The notes under the pieces: model-generated
The model's input: the letters and a program-made list of their open reading frames with translations, nothing else
Database searches by the model: none
What the model was told of the DNA's origin: nothing
Origin: Photobacterium sp. GB-56
GTDB taxonomy: Bacteria; Pseudomonadota; Gammaproteobacteria; Enterobacterales; Vibrionaceae
Assembly (NCBI RefSeq): GCF_003026105.1
Contig: NZ_PYNW01000005.1
Span: forward strand, 124,001-188,000
Reading direction: 5' to 3'
Length of the DNA stretch: 64,000 nt
Part shown: in pieces, positions 18,320-28,502 of the stretch
Layout of the letters: the number at the start of each line of letters is the position of its first letter
How positions within the stretch are numbered: the first letter of the stretch is position 1
Made by a program: the position numbers and the translations under genes

Positions 18320-19312
18320 TTACGCGTTGTCTTGCGCCATCCACTCAGCCACTTGCTTGGTATAGTAACTGACAATTAAATCAGCACCTGCACGTTTGAA
18401 GCCTGTTAATGTTTCGTATACCACACGTTTTTCATCAAGCGCACCTGCTAACGCTGCAAATTTGATCCCAGCGTACTCGCCACCGACTTGGTAAACAGCA
18501 AGAGGAAGGTGAGTTTCGCGACGAAGATTCGCAACAACATCAAGGTAAGGTGTTCCCGGTTTCACCATTAAAATATCTGCGCCTTCTTCTTCGTCAAGTA
18601 ATGCTTCTTGTAATGCTTGACGACCATTAGCACAATCCATTTGGTATTCTTTGCGATCACCTGTTAATTCACAATCAACCGCAGTACGGAATGGGCCATA
18701 AAATGATGAGGCGAACTTAACCGCATGAGCAAGAATAGCCACATGCTCAAAACCTGCGGCATCTAACCCTTCGCGAATAGCTTTAACTTGACCATCCATC
18801 ATGGCTGATGGCGCAAGCATATCTGCACCAGCACGGGCTGCCGTAACACTTTGTTTAACTAATAGTTCTAATGTTTCATCGTTTAAAACATGTTCGTCAT
18901 GGTAAACACCACAGTGACCATGCGTAGTGTATTCACAGAAACAAATATCAGGGATCACCATCATATCTGGGCATGCTGCTTTAATCGTTTTCACCATACG
19001 TGCCAGTAAGCCATCATCATTCCATGTATCGCTACCAATCTCATCTTTGGTGTGCGAAATACCAAAAGGCATAACATAACGCACGCCCAGTTTATAAAGC
19101 GTTTTCACTTCATCTGCCAACAGAGTTTCAGGAATACGTGAGATCCCTGGCATCGTGCTGATAGGCACTTCTTCAGTTAACGTTTCTTCAATAAAGATAG
19201 GGTGGATCAGATCGGCTAATTTGAATTCGTGTTCACGAACAAGATCACGCATATTTGCACTGCGACGCATACGACGGATACGTTTTAATGGGGAAGTTAG
19301 TGTAGTAGTCAT
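18320..19312 (-). CDS. hemB: Delta-aminolevulinic acid dehydratase (porphobilinogen synthase)
   Basis: HemB condenses two 5-aminolevulinate molecules to porphobilinogen, the second step common to heme and corrinoid synthesis. From ATG 19312 the protein is 330 residues, normal for the family. The two active-site lysines are visible as K199 (HAVKFASSFYGPFR) and K251 (ILMVKPGTPY). The zinc-type cysteine triad C124/C126/C134 is in ICFCEYTTHGHCG. A 14-codon upstream extension gives a hydrophobic N-terminus foreign to the family and was not used. It is monocistronic. Confidence 0.96.
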   Translation of the reverse strand: MTTTLTSPLKRIRRMRRSANMRDLVREHEFKLADLIHPIFIEETLTEEVPISTMPGISRIPETLLADEVKTLYKLGVRYVMPFGISHTKDEIGSDTWNDDGLLARMVKTIKAACPDMMVIPDICFCEYTTHGHCGVYHDEHVLNDETLELLVKQSVTAARAGADMLAPSAMMDGQVKAIREGLDAAGFEHVAILAHAVKFASSFYGPFRTAVDCELTGDRKEYQMDCANGRQALQEALLDEEEGADILMVKPGTPYLDVVANLRRETHLPLAVYQVGGEYAGIKFAALAGALDEKRVVYETLTGFKRAGADLIVSYYTKQVAEWMAQDNA

Positions 19313-19517
19313 TGGATTATGTCTTTTAATAATAATTAGACATATATCATACAAATATTACAACGCAGATCAAATTTTTATGCAAAGAAAGTAGCTATTA
19401 CAGCAATAGGAAGGTGAGTAGTTAGAGCGGTCATATTGGATATTTATAACTATTATTATAAAGTTAGAATTTATACTTTTAAGGTACAATTTAGAGAGAA
19501 AAAGAAGACATATAGCG

Positions 19518-19697
19518 ATGTTAAATATAAAGAAAGCGAAAATTAGCTTATTCATCTTGTTGGTTTTATGTTTCTTAGTAGCCGGTTTTTTTGCAGGTCA
19601 AGCCTATCGTGAACACGCCGATCTTGCGAAAGAAAAATCAGAAGAAGCCGCTATAATAAAAGCGAGACTTGAACGATGGATTGACAATGATAATTGA
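19518..19697 (+). CDS. 59-residue single-pass membrane protein
   Basis: The frame encodes a short basic start (MLNIKKAKIS), one membrane helix (about residues 10-30, LFILLVLCFLVAGFF) and a charged helical tail (AYREHADLAKEKSEEAA, then LERWIDNDN). AAGAAG lies about 9 nt before the ATG. A decayed copy of the same gene is found 1.1 kb downstream at 20616, which shows the frame was once a real unit. No family was recognised. Its stop overlaps the first codon of the truncated acyltransferase frame. Confidence 0.5.
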   Translation: MLNIKKAKISLFILLVLCFLVAGFFAGQAYREHADLAKEKSEEAAIIKARLERWIDNDN

Positions 19698-20584
19698 ACC
19701 ATATAACACAAGTTTGTTTTTTCTTCATATCAGCTTACTTTGTAACATCTTCTCAAGAACGTAAAGGCCAACGATTATTTATAAAAGATAAATGTATTCG
19801 ATTAGGTATCCCGGTTTTAATCTCATTAGTCGTTATTAATCCATTTATTGATAATGGTTTTATCAATAATTTCACCATTTTTATTAAAACTGGAAATATA
19901 GAACTTGATGTAACATGGTTTTGTTGGACACTAATTGTTTTTTCTATTGTTTACTCAATTGTTGTAAATAATAAAGCTATGGTAGAAGAGGGTATAGATT
20001 CACCATTCCCTACTGTTTGGATAATTATTGTCTTTGCATTTATTTTGATACCTTTAAATAACATATTCTTATACTTACAAAACGTGGGTGGATATAATTT
20101 AATGGGCTTTCGTAGCTTGGGTAATTTCCCTGCTTATATGGCCATGTTTTGTTTAGGTATTCAAGCCTATAGATATCAATGGTTAGATAAGCTAACCGTT
20201 AAACATGCAAGTGTCGGTATTTGTATGTGGCTGTTCGCATTTATTACTATGTTTTACTTACACGCAATTAATAGCGAATACGCTTCATCTTCATATGTGT
20301 TGATTAGAGGCTTTACCGCTATCGGTATGTCAATGTGTGTACTTTATGTATTTAAAACTTTTTTCAATAAAAATAATGACTGGACTAAATGGTTATCTAG
20401 AACTGCTTTTGCAGCCTATGTTTTTCAAGATATCGCTTTATATTCTGTCGCTAAGATTTATCAGCCCTTGATGACACAAACCCCACTGATTAACTTTGTT
20501 GTCGTAGGTATACCAAGCGTGATCATTGCGTTCGCTTTAGCTGGTGTGATTTGTAAAACACCGAAGCTTAAAGAGATATTTTAA
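19694..20584 (+). pseudogene. 5'-truncated membrane acyltransferase (acyltransferase-3 type)
   Basis: The frame encodes about eight membrane helices and begins abruptly with VCFFFISAYFV, then KDKCIRLGIPVLISLVVINP. These match the segment after the first helix of OafA-type O-acyltransferases (usually xFFxxSGYF, then RxxRLxxP). The first 50-70 residues, including the catalytic histidine region, are missing. The only start is a TTG overlapping the stop of the 59-aa gene, with no ribosome site. I read it as a remnant whose 5' end was lost in a rearrangement that fused it to the small gene. Confidence 0.6.
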
Positions 20585-20615
20585 AGTGATTATTTGCAGT
20601 GATATAAGAAGAACA

Positions 20616-20761
20616 ATGGATAAAGCCACAAAAGGAATGCAGATAATTTTACTCATTATTGCAATATGCTAGCTGGTGTTTTTTTGTTGGTAAACATTAC
20701 CGCGAGCAAAAGAAGCCGCTATTTAAAAGATGAGGCTAGAAAAATGGATTGATAACAGTGA
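20616..20761 (+). pseudogene. Decayed second copy of the 59-residue membrane protein gene
   Basis: An ATG at 20616 starts MDKATKGMQIILLIIAIC and then meets an in-frame TAG. After it the DNA realigns with the 59-aa gene at 19518: a G/T-rich run, a GGTAAACATTACCGCGAGC block matching GGTCAAGCCTATCGTGAAC, then AAGAAGCCGCTAT and ATGGATTGA(C/T)AA blocks. Small deletions and frameshifts separate them. The two copies flank the truncated acyltransferase. Confidence 0.6.
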
Positions 20762-21106
20762 GTAAATTGGGTAGGAAATACATCTATTTATCTTATTGGT
20801 ATTATAGTATTTATCGAGTATTCAACTTCTACACATAACATGGCGTGATGTTATACATAACATATCATTTATATATGATTACAATTGATTCCAATAAAAT
20901 ACATGTCAACATCATAAACTTTATCTTTATATGAGTTTGTCAGGCCAAATAAAAATTAATAATAATTTTCTAATGGGTGGTTGAAGTGGTGATATTTTTT
21001 TTAATATTCTTAATTATATTGTTAACTGTATATTGACTATGAGAGTAATTATATGAGCGTTATAAATTTTATTATCAAAGGGGTTATGTATCTAACCCCA
21101 ATGTTA
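20762..21106. other. Intergenic region, 345 bp, very AT-rich
   Basis: No gene was seen. GGGGTTA (21080-21086) and TAACCCC (21093-21099) form a hairpin that may end the minus-strand gene at 21107, although the T-tail is poor. Confidence 0.35.
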
Positions 21107-21400
21107 TTATAAATCGCGCATAATAATTTCATAATATTCATCGGCTTCATTCATCATTTTACTTACGGTTTCTGCATCCTGTTGAGTAAGGATAATATCC
21201 CAAGAACTTTTTTTTGAACGTGTTTTATATATCAAATCAACTCCTGTATTTATTATCTTGAATGAAAGATGATGAAAATCGCCTTTTAGAACTTGTTGAT
21301 TACCTTCTATCATTACTTCAATATCGCCTGTTGGACTAATGAAAACGTCAACCTCTGAGGTATTATTAGGTAGTTTAAAATGCTTATGTTCAATATACAT
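21107..21400 (-). CDS. Hypothetical protein
   Basis: The 97-residue product begins MYIEHKHFKLPNNTSEVDVF. It is polar and probably cytoplasmic, with beta-strand-like first two thirds (GDIEVMIEGNQ, KGDFHHLSFKI) and an acidic helical end (DAETVSKMMNEADEYYE). The ATG at 21400 has AAGGAG 5 nt upstream; GTG 21406 is an alternative. No family was recognised. Confidence 0.6.
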   Translation of the reverse strand: MYIEHKHFKLPNNTSEVDVFISPTGDIEVMIEGNQQVLKGDFHHLSFKIINTGVDLIYKTRSKKSSWDIILTQQDAETVSKMMNEADEYYEIIMRDL

Positions 21401-21533
21401 ATTCACTCCTTATATATCTGCCACAAAATTAAATCCAAAATCTATACCAATATTTAATCCTTTTATAACAATAAGTTATTTGTCACATATGTATGGATCC
21501 TATGATCTTGCACTTAAAGGGTGAGCTTTTGAA

Positions 21534-22457
21534 CTATTCTGGTGCAGAATTTAACTTTTTATTGGACTGCTTTAGGGCTTTTCCACAACCAGGTTTATAG
21601 TTAGCGTAAGTTATAATTAAGCCTGATATTACAATGAAAATTGCACCAATGATGGTATATGTTGTTGGAATTTCATTGAAAAGCCAGTAGCCAAAAATAC
21701 ATGAAAACAATATCTGAAAATAGAAAAATGGCGCTACGTGAGAGGCTTCAGCCACGTTCATGGCTTTGATTAAACACAATTGTGACACGATAGTCACAAT
21801 TGGAATTGTGAGAAAATAGGGTAATGCTGTTAATGTCGGTGTTTTCCAAATATCAGGCTGAGCAATGAGTAGTATTGTTGCAACTGAACCTAAAACAAAA
21901 AACGAGTTAATTAAAACAGAAATAAGAGATATTTTTGAGTCGATAGTCTTGGTTATCAGGTTATAGCCAGAGGTCGTTGCTGCAATAAGTAACGGCAATA
22001 AATAGACCCAATGCAAGCCATCGACATTAGTGGGATTGATAACAACAACTACGCCAATAAAGCCTAAGATTGTTGCGATAATTTTTGGTAAGGTTAGGGT
22101 TTCTTTAAAAAAAATGGCACCACCGAGCATATACGCTACACTGCTCATTTGTACAATAACGATATAGATTTCTAAAGGGATATATTTTAAAGAGATCACC
22201 GAAACTACAGCACAGGTTAGGAACATCGCAGCACGGATCAATAATTTACCGTTGGTGGCCAGTATTGCGGTTTTCGTCTGTTTTGGCATAAAAAGCAGCA
22301 TAAATACAAACGGGATCGCAAAGCGGAAAAATACCATTTGAACGGGATGGTAACCATGCTGTATCAAATACTTATCAGCGCTGTCTTTAATAGTAAGTGA
22401 TAGTGTCGCAATAATGATTAAGAGTGCGCCAAGCATATTATTGTATTGAGGTTTCAT
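21534..22457 (-). CDS. EamA/DMT-family transporter
   Basis: The 307-residue protein has ten predicted membrane helices in two similar halves, as in the drug/metabolite transporter superfamily. Family signs are PVQMVFFRFAIPF near the start, IYIVIVQMSSVAYMLGG at the end of the first half, and ASHVAPFFYFQILFSCIFGYW plus IIGAIFIVISGLIITY in the second. Substrate is unknown; many relatives export amino acids or metabolites. The start has only a weak ribosome site; the ATG seven codons inside is an alternative. Confidence 0.88.
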   Translation of the reverse strand: MKPQYNNMLGALLIIIATLSLTIKDSADKYLIQHGYHPVQMVFFRFAIPFVFMLLFMPKQTKTAILATNGKLLIRAAMFLTCAVVSVISLKYIPLEIYIVIVQMSSVAYMLGGAIFFKETLTLPKIIATILGFIGVVVVINPTNVDGLHWVYLLPLLIAATTSGYNLITKTIDSKISLISVLINSFFVLGSVATILLIAQPDIWKTPTLTALPYFLTIPIVTIVSQLCLIKAMNVAEASHVAPFFYFQILFSCIFGYWLFNEIPTTYTIIGAIFIVISGLIITYANYKPGCGKALKQSNKKLNSAPE

Positions 22458-22591
22458 GATGTTCTAGCCATTTTGCTAAACGTTCTGTATACATATCAAA
22501 AAGTAATTATAAAGAGGTATGCTGAACCAGAAAGAAACCAGATGTGAAAATACTTGGATAAAAGCGAGATTTTAACTATTAGGTTACGCCA

Positions 22592-23002
22592 TTGAAAAAA
22601 ATTGATCAGTTAAAGCTATTACTATCTGTTGTCTATATCAGTATAGCGCCTAAGAATTTAACTCATTCTAATAGGAGAATGAAATCTTGGGAGACGGTTC
22701 TCGCTCTCACTATACCCTTTCAGATGGTACTTTTAACCATTAACATCATCCTAGAGAGTTTTTTTAGCGTTCATATTCCTATTGAATTGATGTTTGTTTT
22801 GATAGGGGCTGCTACTATTGGACCTGCATTGATGATTAATCATATTGTCAGTAAAATCGATAATGTAAAAAAAGCATGGAACTACATCGAAATAGATAAA
22901 GCAGACCGCAAAGAGACAGTCTTTTTTATCGGTGCGTTTTACTTTATTACTCCAATCATTTCGTTATTGCTTATCGTAGGGCTGGTAATTTGGCTTAAAT
23001 GA
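22592..23002 (+). CDS. Hypothetical membrane protein
   Basis: The frame starts at TTG 22592 with AGG upstream and encodes 136 residues. About three membrane helices are visible (near residues 35-55, 62-82 and 112-135), with a charged loop KIDNVKKAWNYIEIDKADRKE between the last two. The N-terminus is partly amphipathic. No family was recognised. The TTG start is the main uncertainty: the internal ATG at 22679 has AGGAG almost touching it. It lies just before a protease relic. Confidence 0.5.
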   Translation: MKKIDQLKLLLSVVYISIAPKNLTHSNRRMKSWETVLALTIPFQMVLLTINIILESFFSVHIPIELMFVLIGAATIGPALMINHIVSKIDNVKKAWNYIEIDKADRKETVFFIGAFYFITPIISLLLIVGLVIWLK

Positions 23003-23071
23003 TCAATCCATAAACGTGCCTTTTACTTTATAAAAAGATAAAGTGTCAGCGATATTTTCACTACTCCCTAA

Positions 23072-23578
23072 TATGCCTATAATTATACAGAACATGGTAA
23101 TGATTTTACTTATGGTGTAACACTTGTTGGTACACTAGTACCAAATTCTCACATGACAAATAAAACAGTCATTTATCAAACATTCAGTAAAAATGCGATT
23201 GATGTAATAACCCAATAAATTAATGGTTGGAACGCGCCAACTGTTGTTGAAGTAAATGATATTGGAAAAGATTATAATATTACGGTTCAGAATTTAACGG
23301 TAAATAATATTACCTTAAACTCTGATTCGGACTGTAATCGATTAATAAAACCATTTAATGTTTGTCAATTAAGCTTTAGCGTTAATAATGAAAAAGATGC
23401 TTTTATTGAGTTAGGCTCTTTAGGTAATTCACTAAAAGTGAATGTTGTTAATAAGGCCAAATCTGATGACTTAATTCCATATGATCATGACAATAACGAT
23501 AATAATAATGGTGGCGGTGGCGGCAGTCTTAATTTTATAGTTCTTTTTCTGCTATTTGGTACAGTTTTTAGTGCGTAA
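23072..23578 (+). pseudogene. C-terminal remnant of a GlyGly-CTERM secreted serine protease
   Basis: One reading frame stays protein-like for 169 codons with a single TAA at 23216. It reads through a trypsin-like tail (GVTLVGTLVPNS, KTVIYQTFSKNAIDVI, INGWNAPTVVEVN), an Ig-like segment with two cysteines, an Asn/Asp-rich linker and then GGGGGSLNFIVLFLLFGTVF. The Gly run plus hydrophobic helix is the GlyGly-CTERM sorting signal of type II-secreted proteins. The basic end is lost by a frameshift: VRKRR appears in the next frame. Most of the protease domain and the start are missing. The VesB-like identity is inferred. Confidence 0.65.
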
Positions 23579-23974
23579 ACGTAGAGTTAGTAGGCAACTA
23601 AAAATAATTTAAAGGTCACTTAGGTGGCCTTTTTTAATGGCTACATAATACAAAATTAATTCTCACCAAGATATTGCATGTAACACACTCAGTAAAACCT
23701 TGTATGAAAAATAGCCAGTGGTGTTTTTTGTTGCTCGCAAGATAATATCCTTTTTTGGAGGTGAAACAGGTGATTTACACATTATCTCTCAATGTGTTAT
23801 GCGATAAATGGATGTAAATTTAGTTGTTTACTCTAAATGATCGATGTTGCACTTTTGTAAATAAATACTTTGAATTGTTATGTTGTTGTGTATTATGCAC
23901 TGGCTCGACAGCAAAATAGTGTTATTAGCCACTATCAAATTATAAAAATACAACATAACAATCGGAGATGAGCA
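23579..23974. other. Intergenic region, 396 bp
   Basis: Begins with the frameshifted tail of the protease relic and a terminator-like hairpin at 23611-23636 (AAAGGTCAC with GTGGCCTTT, then T). The rest is the presumed promoter region of the symporter gene. No other feature was seen. Confidence 0.4.
23611..23636 (+). terminator. Intrinsic terminator of the protease relic
   Basis: AAGGTCAC pairs with GTGGCCTT (one G-T pair) and is followed by six T. It is the surviving end of the decayed gene. Confidence 0.65.
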
Positions 23975-25237
23975 ATGGATAAATCGCTCTCAAAAAAGAT
24001 CTTTGTCGGTCTTTTTGCAGGTCTAATAATCGGCACAGCAATCCAATATATTTTTAATGATATCGCACTCTTTGATACTTACTTATTAGGGGCAGCAGAA
24101 GGGGCTGGGGGGATGTTTGTATCCCTAATCAAATTGCTTGTTGTACCTTTAGTTTTTGTGTCTATTGTCTGCGGTATCGTGGAGCTAAAAGATGTTAAAG
24201 CTTTTGGTCGTCTTGGTGGTAAAACTTTTGCGCTTTACATTATTAATACCATTATTGCGATCAGTGCTGCGTTAGCTGTAGGTATGATTTTCCAACCGGG
24301 TAAAGGCGCGAATTTAGCAGGAAGCGTGTCTGAATCCGTTAAACTTACAACAACAGAAACGCCTAATATCTTTGATTTAGTGGTGAATATCGTACCAAGT
24401 AACCCAGTTCAAGCTTTTGCTAATGGTGACATGTTACAAATCATCTTTATGGCAATTTTAACGGGGCTTGCGATTCAAGCATTAGATTCACGTGGTGGTC
24501 CAGCTATTCGTACCTTTAAAGTAGCTAACGAAATTATGATGAAGCTGGTTGGCTTAGTGATGAGTCTTGCGCCATACGGTGTATTCGCGCTAATGATCCA
24601 ATTAGGGGCAACACTGGATTCACATACGCTGTTATCTGTTGCAGGTTACGTAGCGTTAGTTGTTAGCATGTTGGTGTTCTGGATCTTCATTTTCTATCCA
24701 ATGGCTGTAAGCATTGCAACGGGTACATCACCTAAGACATTTTTGCGTGCAACACGTGAGCAGGTTTTATTCTCGCTATCAACAGCAAGTTCAAATGCAA
24801 CCATCCCAGTTACCATGCGAACCCTAACGGAAAAGTTAAACGTTTCGAAATCTGTTGCAGGTTTTGGTGTACCACTAGGCGCCACAATGAACATGTCAGG
24901 CGTATCTATTTATATTGCACTAGCAACCATCTTTGTGGCTAACGCATTTGGTCAACCTATTAACTCTTCAGATATTGTGACATTAGGTTTAACTATCTTG
25001 CTACTGTCTGTGGGCGCGGGTGGTGTACCGGGTGGCGGTATCGTGATGGTAGGTGTATTGCTTAACCAATTAGGACTACCTGCAGAAGGTTTAGCTATTG
25101 TTGCAGCTGTTGACCGTATTAACGATATGTTCTGTACGTCATCTAATGTAGTTGGGGATACGGCAGTAAATACCATTGTTGCTAAAACCGAAGGTGCTAT
25201 TGAAGAGCCAGTAAATGCAGAAGTAAATCCTGCTTAA
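23975..25237 (+). CDS. Dicarboxylate/amino acid:cation symporter (SLC1/DAACS family)
   Basis: The 420-residue inner-membrane protein has the family signatures: KLLVVPLVFVSIV in the third helix region, the serine-rich hairpin FSLSTASSNATIPVTMRTL, the GATMNMSG motif, the second hairpin GAGGVPGGGIVM, and the substrate-binding DRINDMFCTSSNVVGD near the end. Relatives use Na+ or H+ to import glutamate, aspartate or C4-dicarboxylates; which one is not clear here. An ATCGGAGATGAG ribosome site precedes the ATG. Single gene with terminator. Confidence 0.94.
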   Translation: MDKSLSKKIFVGLFAGLIIGTAIQYIFNDIALFDTYLLGAAEGAGGMFVSLIKLLVVPLVFVSIVCGIVELKDVKAFGRLGGKTFALYIINTIIAISAALAVGMIFQPGKGANLAGSVSESVKLTTTETPNIFDLVVNIVPSNPVQAFANGDMLQIIFMAILTGLAIQALDSRGGPAIRTFKVANEIMMKLVGLVMSLAPYGVFALMIQLGATLDSHTLLSVAGYVALVVSMLVFWIFIFYPMAVSIATGTSPKTFLRATREQVLFSLSTASSNATIPVTMRTLTEKLNVSKSVAGFGVPLGATMNMSGVSIYIALATIFVANAFGQPINSSDIVTLGLTILLLSVGAGGVPGGGIVMVGVLLNQLGLPAEGLAIVAAVDRINDMFCTSSNVVGDTAVNTIVAKTEGAIEEPVNAEVNPA

Positions 25238-25257
25238 ACGAAATTAACACAATGATA

Positions 25258-25283
25258 AAGCGGAGCTTAGGCTCCGCTTTTTT
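25258..25283 (+). terminator. Intrinsic terminator
   Basis: AAGCGGAGC pairs with GCTCCGCTT around TTAG, followed by T. It ends the symporter gene. Confidence 0.88.
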
Positions 25284-25457
25284 ATAGTTGATGATTGATA
25301 ATTCGGATTTTATAACTACTTACTGTTTATCTTTCCGTTCCCGTAAATCAATTTTTTCAACTTATTACATCGATTATTCAACTAAAATCAATCCAAGCGA
25401 CTCTGAATAAAGCTGTAAAACAACTTGGTAATAAAATAGGCTACTGTGTTGAATTCG

Positions 25458-26297
25458 TTATAGTGAAAGTGCGTTTTTAACTGTGGTTTCAAATTCTTCT
25501 TGGGTTTGCTTATTCAATGTATCACTGAAGTAAACCGAGTCTTCACCAACAGGAACTCGTGCATCTGTAATTTTACCTTCGGCGACTGACAGTATGGCAT
25601 CAGCGACTAAATCTGGTGAAGGTCCATTGTTGATCATATCTACAAGTTGAGGGAGAAGGGCGCTCGCTTGAGTGGCATAAGGCGTATCTTCACTTGTTGT
25701 TTTAGTGTTCGCTTTAAGCCCATTTTTTACAAATCCAGTTTTGAATAGACCTGGCGCGACCGTATGAACCTTAATACCAAATGGATTTAGTTCATAGCGT
25801 AACGAATCAGTAATACCCTCAACCGCATACTTGCTTGAGTTGTAATGAGTTAACAGTGGAAGACCCATCTTACCTAAGAACGAGCCAACGTTAATGATCA
25901 TACCGCTTTCGGCTTCACGCATGAATGGAATTACTGCACGACAAGTTCTGAACACACCAAATACGTTTACATTGTATTGGAGTATGAGTTCTTCATCAGT
26001 CCCTTCTTCAACACTAGAAACGAGGCCATAACCCGCATTATTAACGAGAATATCAATTTTACCGCAATCTTTGACAATAGATTCAATAGCCGAATTGACG
26101 CTATCAGTATTTGTTACATCACAGATAACCGGCGTAATAGTTAGGTCATTAACAGTAAAATCATTTTTTAATGTCTCTCCAGTTTCAGCATTACGAACTC
26201 CTCCGTAAACTTTATATCCTTTTGCCGCAAAAAGTTTTGCTGTAGATAAGCCCATACCTGAATTTGAACCTGTAATAAATACCGTTTTCTTATTCAT
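25458..26297 (-). CDS. Short-chain dehydrogenase/reductase
   Basis: The 279-residue protein has the classical SDR layout: cofactor motif TGSNSGMGLS (residues 10-19), NNAGYG (about residues 88-93), the catalytic serine in IINVGSFLG, and YNSSKYAVEG with the catalytic Tyr and Lys. It should use NAD(P)(H); the arginine in GVRNAETG suggests NADPH, which is an inference. Substrate is unknown. An AGGAAATATTAAA ribosome site supports the ATG. Confidence 0.92.
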   Translation of the reverse strand: MNKKTVFITGSNSGMGLSTAKLFAAKGYKVYGGVRNAETGETLKNDFTVNDLTITPVICDVTNTDSVNSAIESIVKDCGKIDILVNNAGYGLVSSVEEGTDEELILQYNVNVFGVFRTCRAVIPFMREAESGMIINVGSFLGKMGLPLLTHYNSSKYAVEGITDSLRYELNPFGIKVHTVAPGLFKTGFVKNGLKANTKTTSEDTPYATQASALLPQLVDMINNGPSPDLVADAILSVAEGKITDARVPVGEDSVYFSDTLNKQTQEEFETTVKNALSL

Positions 26298-26642
26298 TTT
26301 AATATTTCCTTAATCTAGGTCAATAAAGTTGCATTTAAAATACACCTTTAAATTTACAGGTGTCAACAGTTTTGAGGTTTGCAGTGATATGGAATGCTGA
26401 ATAGCGTTGAAAATCATGGTTTAGCCAAAGTCGAGTGAAGCTTTGTTGAATGTATACGGGGGAATAAATTTTACTGTCGTTGCAAAGTCTCTGTGGATTA
26501 CAAATAAAATATATAACCCATAACTCCCAATAGTTAATTTAATAAATGTCCTTAAATTGATACTTATAGTCTAAATGTCGTTATTGGGTGCTCATTAAAC
26601 CCATGTAAGATGTTGCTATCACATCGATATGGGGATAACAAA
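26298..26642. other. Divergent intergenic region, 345 bp
   Basis: Holds the promoters of the SDR gene (minus) and the TypA-like gene (plus). It is AT-rich, and no distinct operator, RNA or small gene was recognised. Confidence 0.4.
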
Positions 26643-28439
26643 ATGTTAAATACTAAAGACATTCGTAATATTGCGATTGTTGCTCATGTTGATCACGGCA
26701 AAACGTCACTTGTCGATCAACTATTAAGACAAGCTGATGCATTAACACGTAGAGAAAGCACACAACGATTGGTGATGGACTGTAATGCTCAAGAACAAGA
26801 AAGAGGCATCACTATTTTATCTAAAGTCACGGCAATCGACTGGAAAGGGGTAAGAATAAATATTATCGATACGCCGGGACATGCTGATTTCGGTGGCGAA
26901 GTTGAACGTGTTATAGATATGGCAAATGCGGTACTTGTTATTGTTGACGCAGTTGAAGGACCGATGCCACAAACACGATTTGTTGCTCAAAAAGCGATAA
27001 ATAAAGGTTTGAAACTATTGGTTGCAGTGAATAAAGTCGATCGTCCAGAGGCACAGCCAGAAAAGGCAATTGATCAACTTTATGATTTATTTGTAACGCT
27101 AGGTGCTGATTGCGAGCAGCTCGATTTTCCTGCAGTATCATGTTCTGCGAAAGAAGCATTTGCCTATGACACCTTTGGTGAGGCTGATACTGAAAATGGC
27201 ATGGCGCCATTGTTAGATATGTTAGTTGAAAACGTCGCTTCACCAACGGTAACCGTTGAACAAGAACCTGTTATTCAAATTCATCAACTTGATTACTCAG
27301 AATATCTTGGTTTGATTGGGATAGGGCGTGTTATTTCAGGATCCTTTCATCGAGGCCAAAAAGTAGCAGTTAATGCGCCTGGTGAAGATGCACGTTTCTG
27401 TCAGATCAAAGAAGTCTATCATCAACAAGGATTAAGTCGTGTTGCCGTTGATTACGGTGTGGCTGGCGATATTATAGCCTTAACAGGGATATCTGATATT
27501 GCGATTTCAGATATTGTTACTTCACGTGGCAATGATGTTGAGCTTGAAGCACTAGAAATTGATACGCCAACTGTTTCTGTGAAATTTAGCGTGAATGATT
27601 CTCCTTTTTCAGGTCAAGAAGGTAAGGTATTACAATCTCGAGAATTAGCAGAACGCTTGTATCTCGAAGCTTCACACAATGTATCTCTGCATGTTACTGA
27701 GGCAGAAGAGGCAGGCGTCTATGAAGTTTCAGGTCGTGGTGAATTACACCTTGGGGTCTTAATTGAGAGTATGCGTCGAGAAGGGTACGAGTTCTCTGTA
27801 TCTCGCCCGACGATCTTGTTGAAATCCGATGCAGGTAAGACGCAAGAGCCTTACGAGAAATGTTACGTTGATTGCGCCAATGAATTTATGGGCAAGGTTA
27901 TTGAAGAGATGGCTTACCGTAAAGCACAATTCGAGCATAGTCAGCCATTGGATAATAGTCATCAACGATTATTATTCTTAGGGCCAAAACGTGGATTGTT
28001 AGGTATTAGACATACTTTACTAAGTTTGACCGAAGGTTCTGCAAGTATTCATAAGGAAGATGTTGGCTACGGTAAAAAAATCGTTGGTGATATTGGTTGT
28101 AGGCGTGAAGGCGTACTGGTTTCAAATGGTATTGGCAAAGCTTTAATTTACTCTTTATCTTCGTTACAAGAGCGAGGAAGGTTGATGATTAACCATGGTG
28201 AACAGGTTTATCAGGGGCAAATTATTGGAGCAGCATCTAATGACACCGATTTATGGGTGAACTGCCGCCAAGGTAAGAACCTCGTTCGGATGTGGAGAAC
28301 AGTGGCAGATAAAAATTATGCCATGAAAGCCATTATGAATTTCAGTGTAGAGCAAGCACTAACGTGGATTAATAGTGATGAACTGATTGAGGTAACGCCA
28401 AAAGCTATTCGTCTTAGAAAAGCGATGTACAGCTATTAG
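26643..28439 (+). CDS. Divergent BipA/TypA-type translational GTPase
   Basis: The 598-residue protein has the full elongation-factor-like order of BipA: P-loop AHVDHGKT (14-21), switch [28 protein letters not shown], then domain V-like [22 protein letters not shown] and the C-terminal domain ending [13 protein letters not shown]. BipA binds ribosomes and aids 50S assembly and stress adaptation. This copy is clearly diverged: PKRGLLGIR replaces PSRGLIGFR, and it stops without the usual basic tail. It may be a second paralogue. ATG 26643 follows a GGGGATAA site; an earlier ATG at 26610 is less likely. Confidence 0.9.
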   Translation: MLNTKDIRNIAIVAHVDHGKTSLVDQLLRQADALTRRESTQRLVMDCNAQEQERGITILSKVTAIDWKGVRINIIDTPGHADFGGEVERVIDMANAVLVIVDAVEGPMPQTRFVAQKAINKGLKLLVAVNKVDRPEAQPEKAIDQLYDLFVTLGADCEQLDFPAVSCSAKEAFAYDTFGEADTENGMAPLLDMLVENVASPTVTVEQEPVIQIHQLDYSEYLGLIGIGRVISGSFHRGQKVAVNAPGEDARFCQIKEVYHQQGLSRVAVDYGVAGDIIALTGISDIAISDIVTSRGNDVELEALEIDTPTVSVKFSVNDSPFSGQEGKVLQSRELAERLYLEASHNVSLHVTEAEEAGVYEVSGRGELHLGVLIESMRREGYEFSVSRPTILLKSDAGKTQEPYEKCYVDCANEFMGKVIEEMAYRKAQFEHSQPLDNSHQRLLFLGPKRGLLGIRHTLLSLTEGSASIHKEDVGYGKKIVGDIGCRREGVLVSNGIGKALIYSLSSLQERGRLMINHGEQVYQGQIIGAASNDTDLWVNCRQGKNLVRMWRTVADKNYAMKAIMNFSVEQALTWINSDELIEVTPKAIRLRKAMYSY

Positions 28440-28502
28440 TTTATAACAAAACAGGCTTAACCATTATTGTGCATAAGCGCATGTTTTAAAATAATTACAC
28501 TT

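Noticed and set aside
19370..19555. Minus-strand hydrophobic frame
   Set aside because: It is antisense to the 59-residue gene, whose duplicated copy supports the plus-strand reading.
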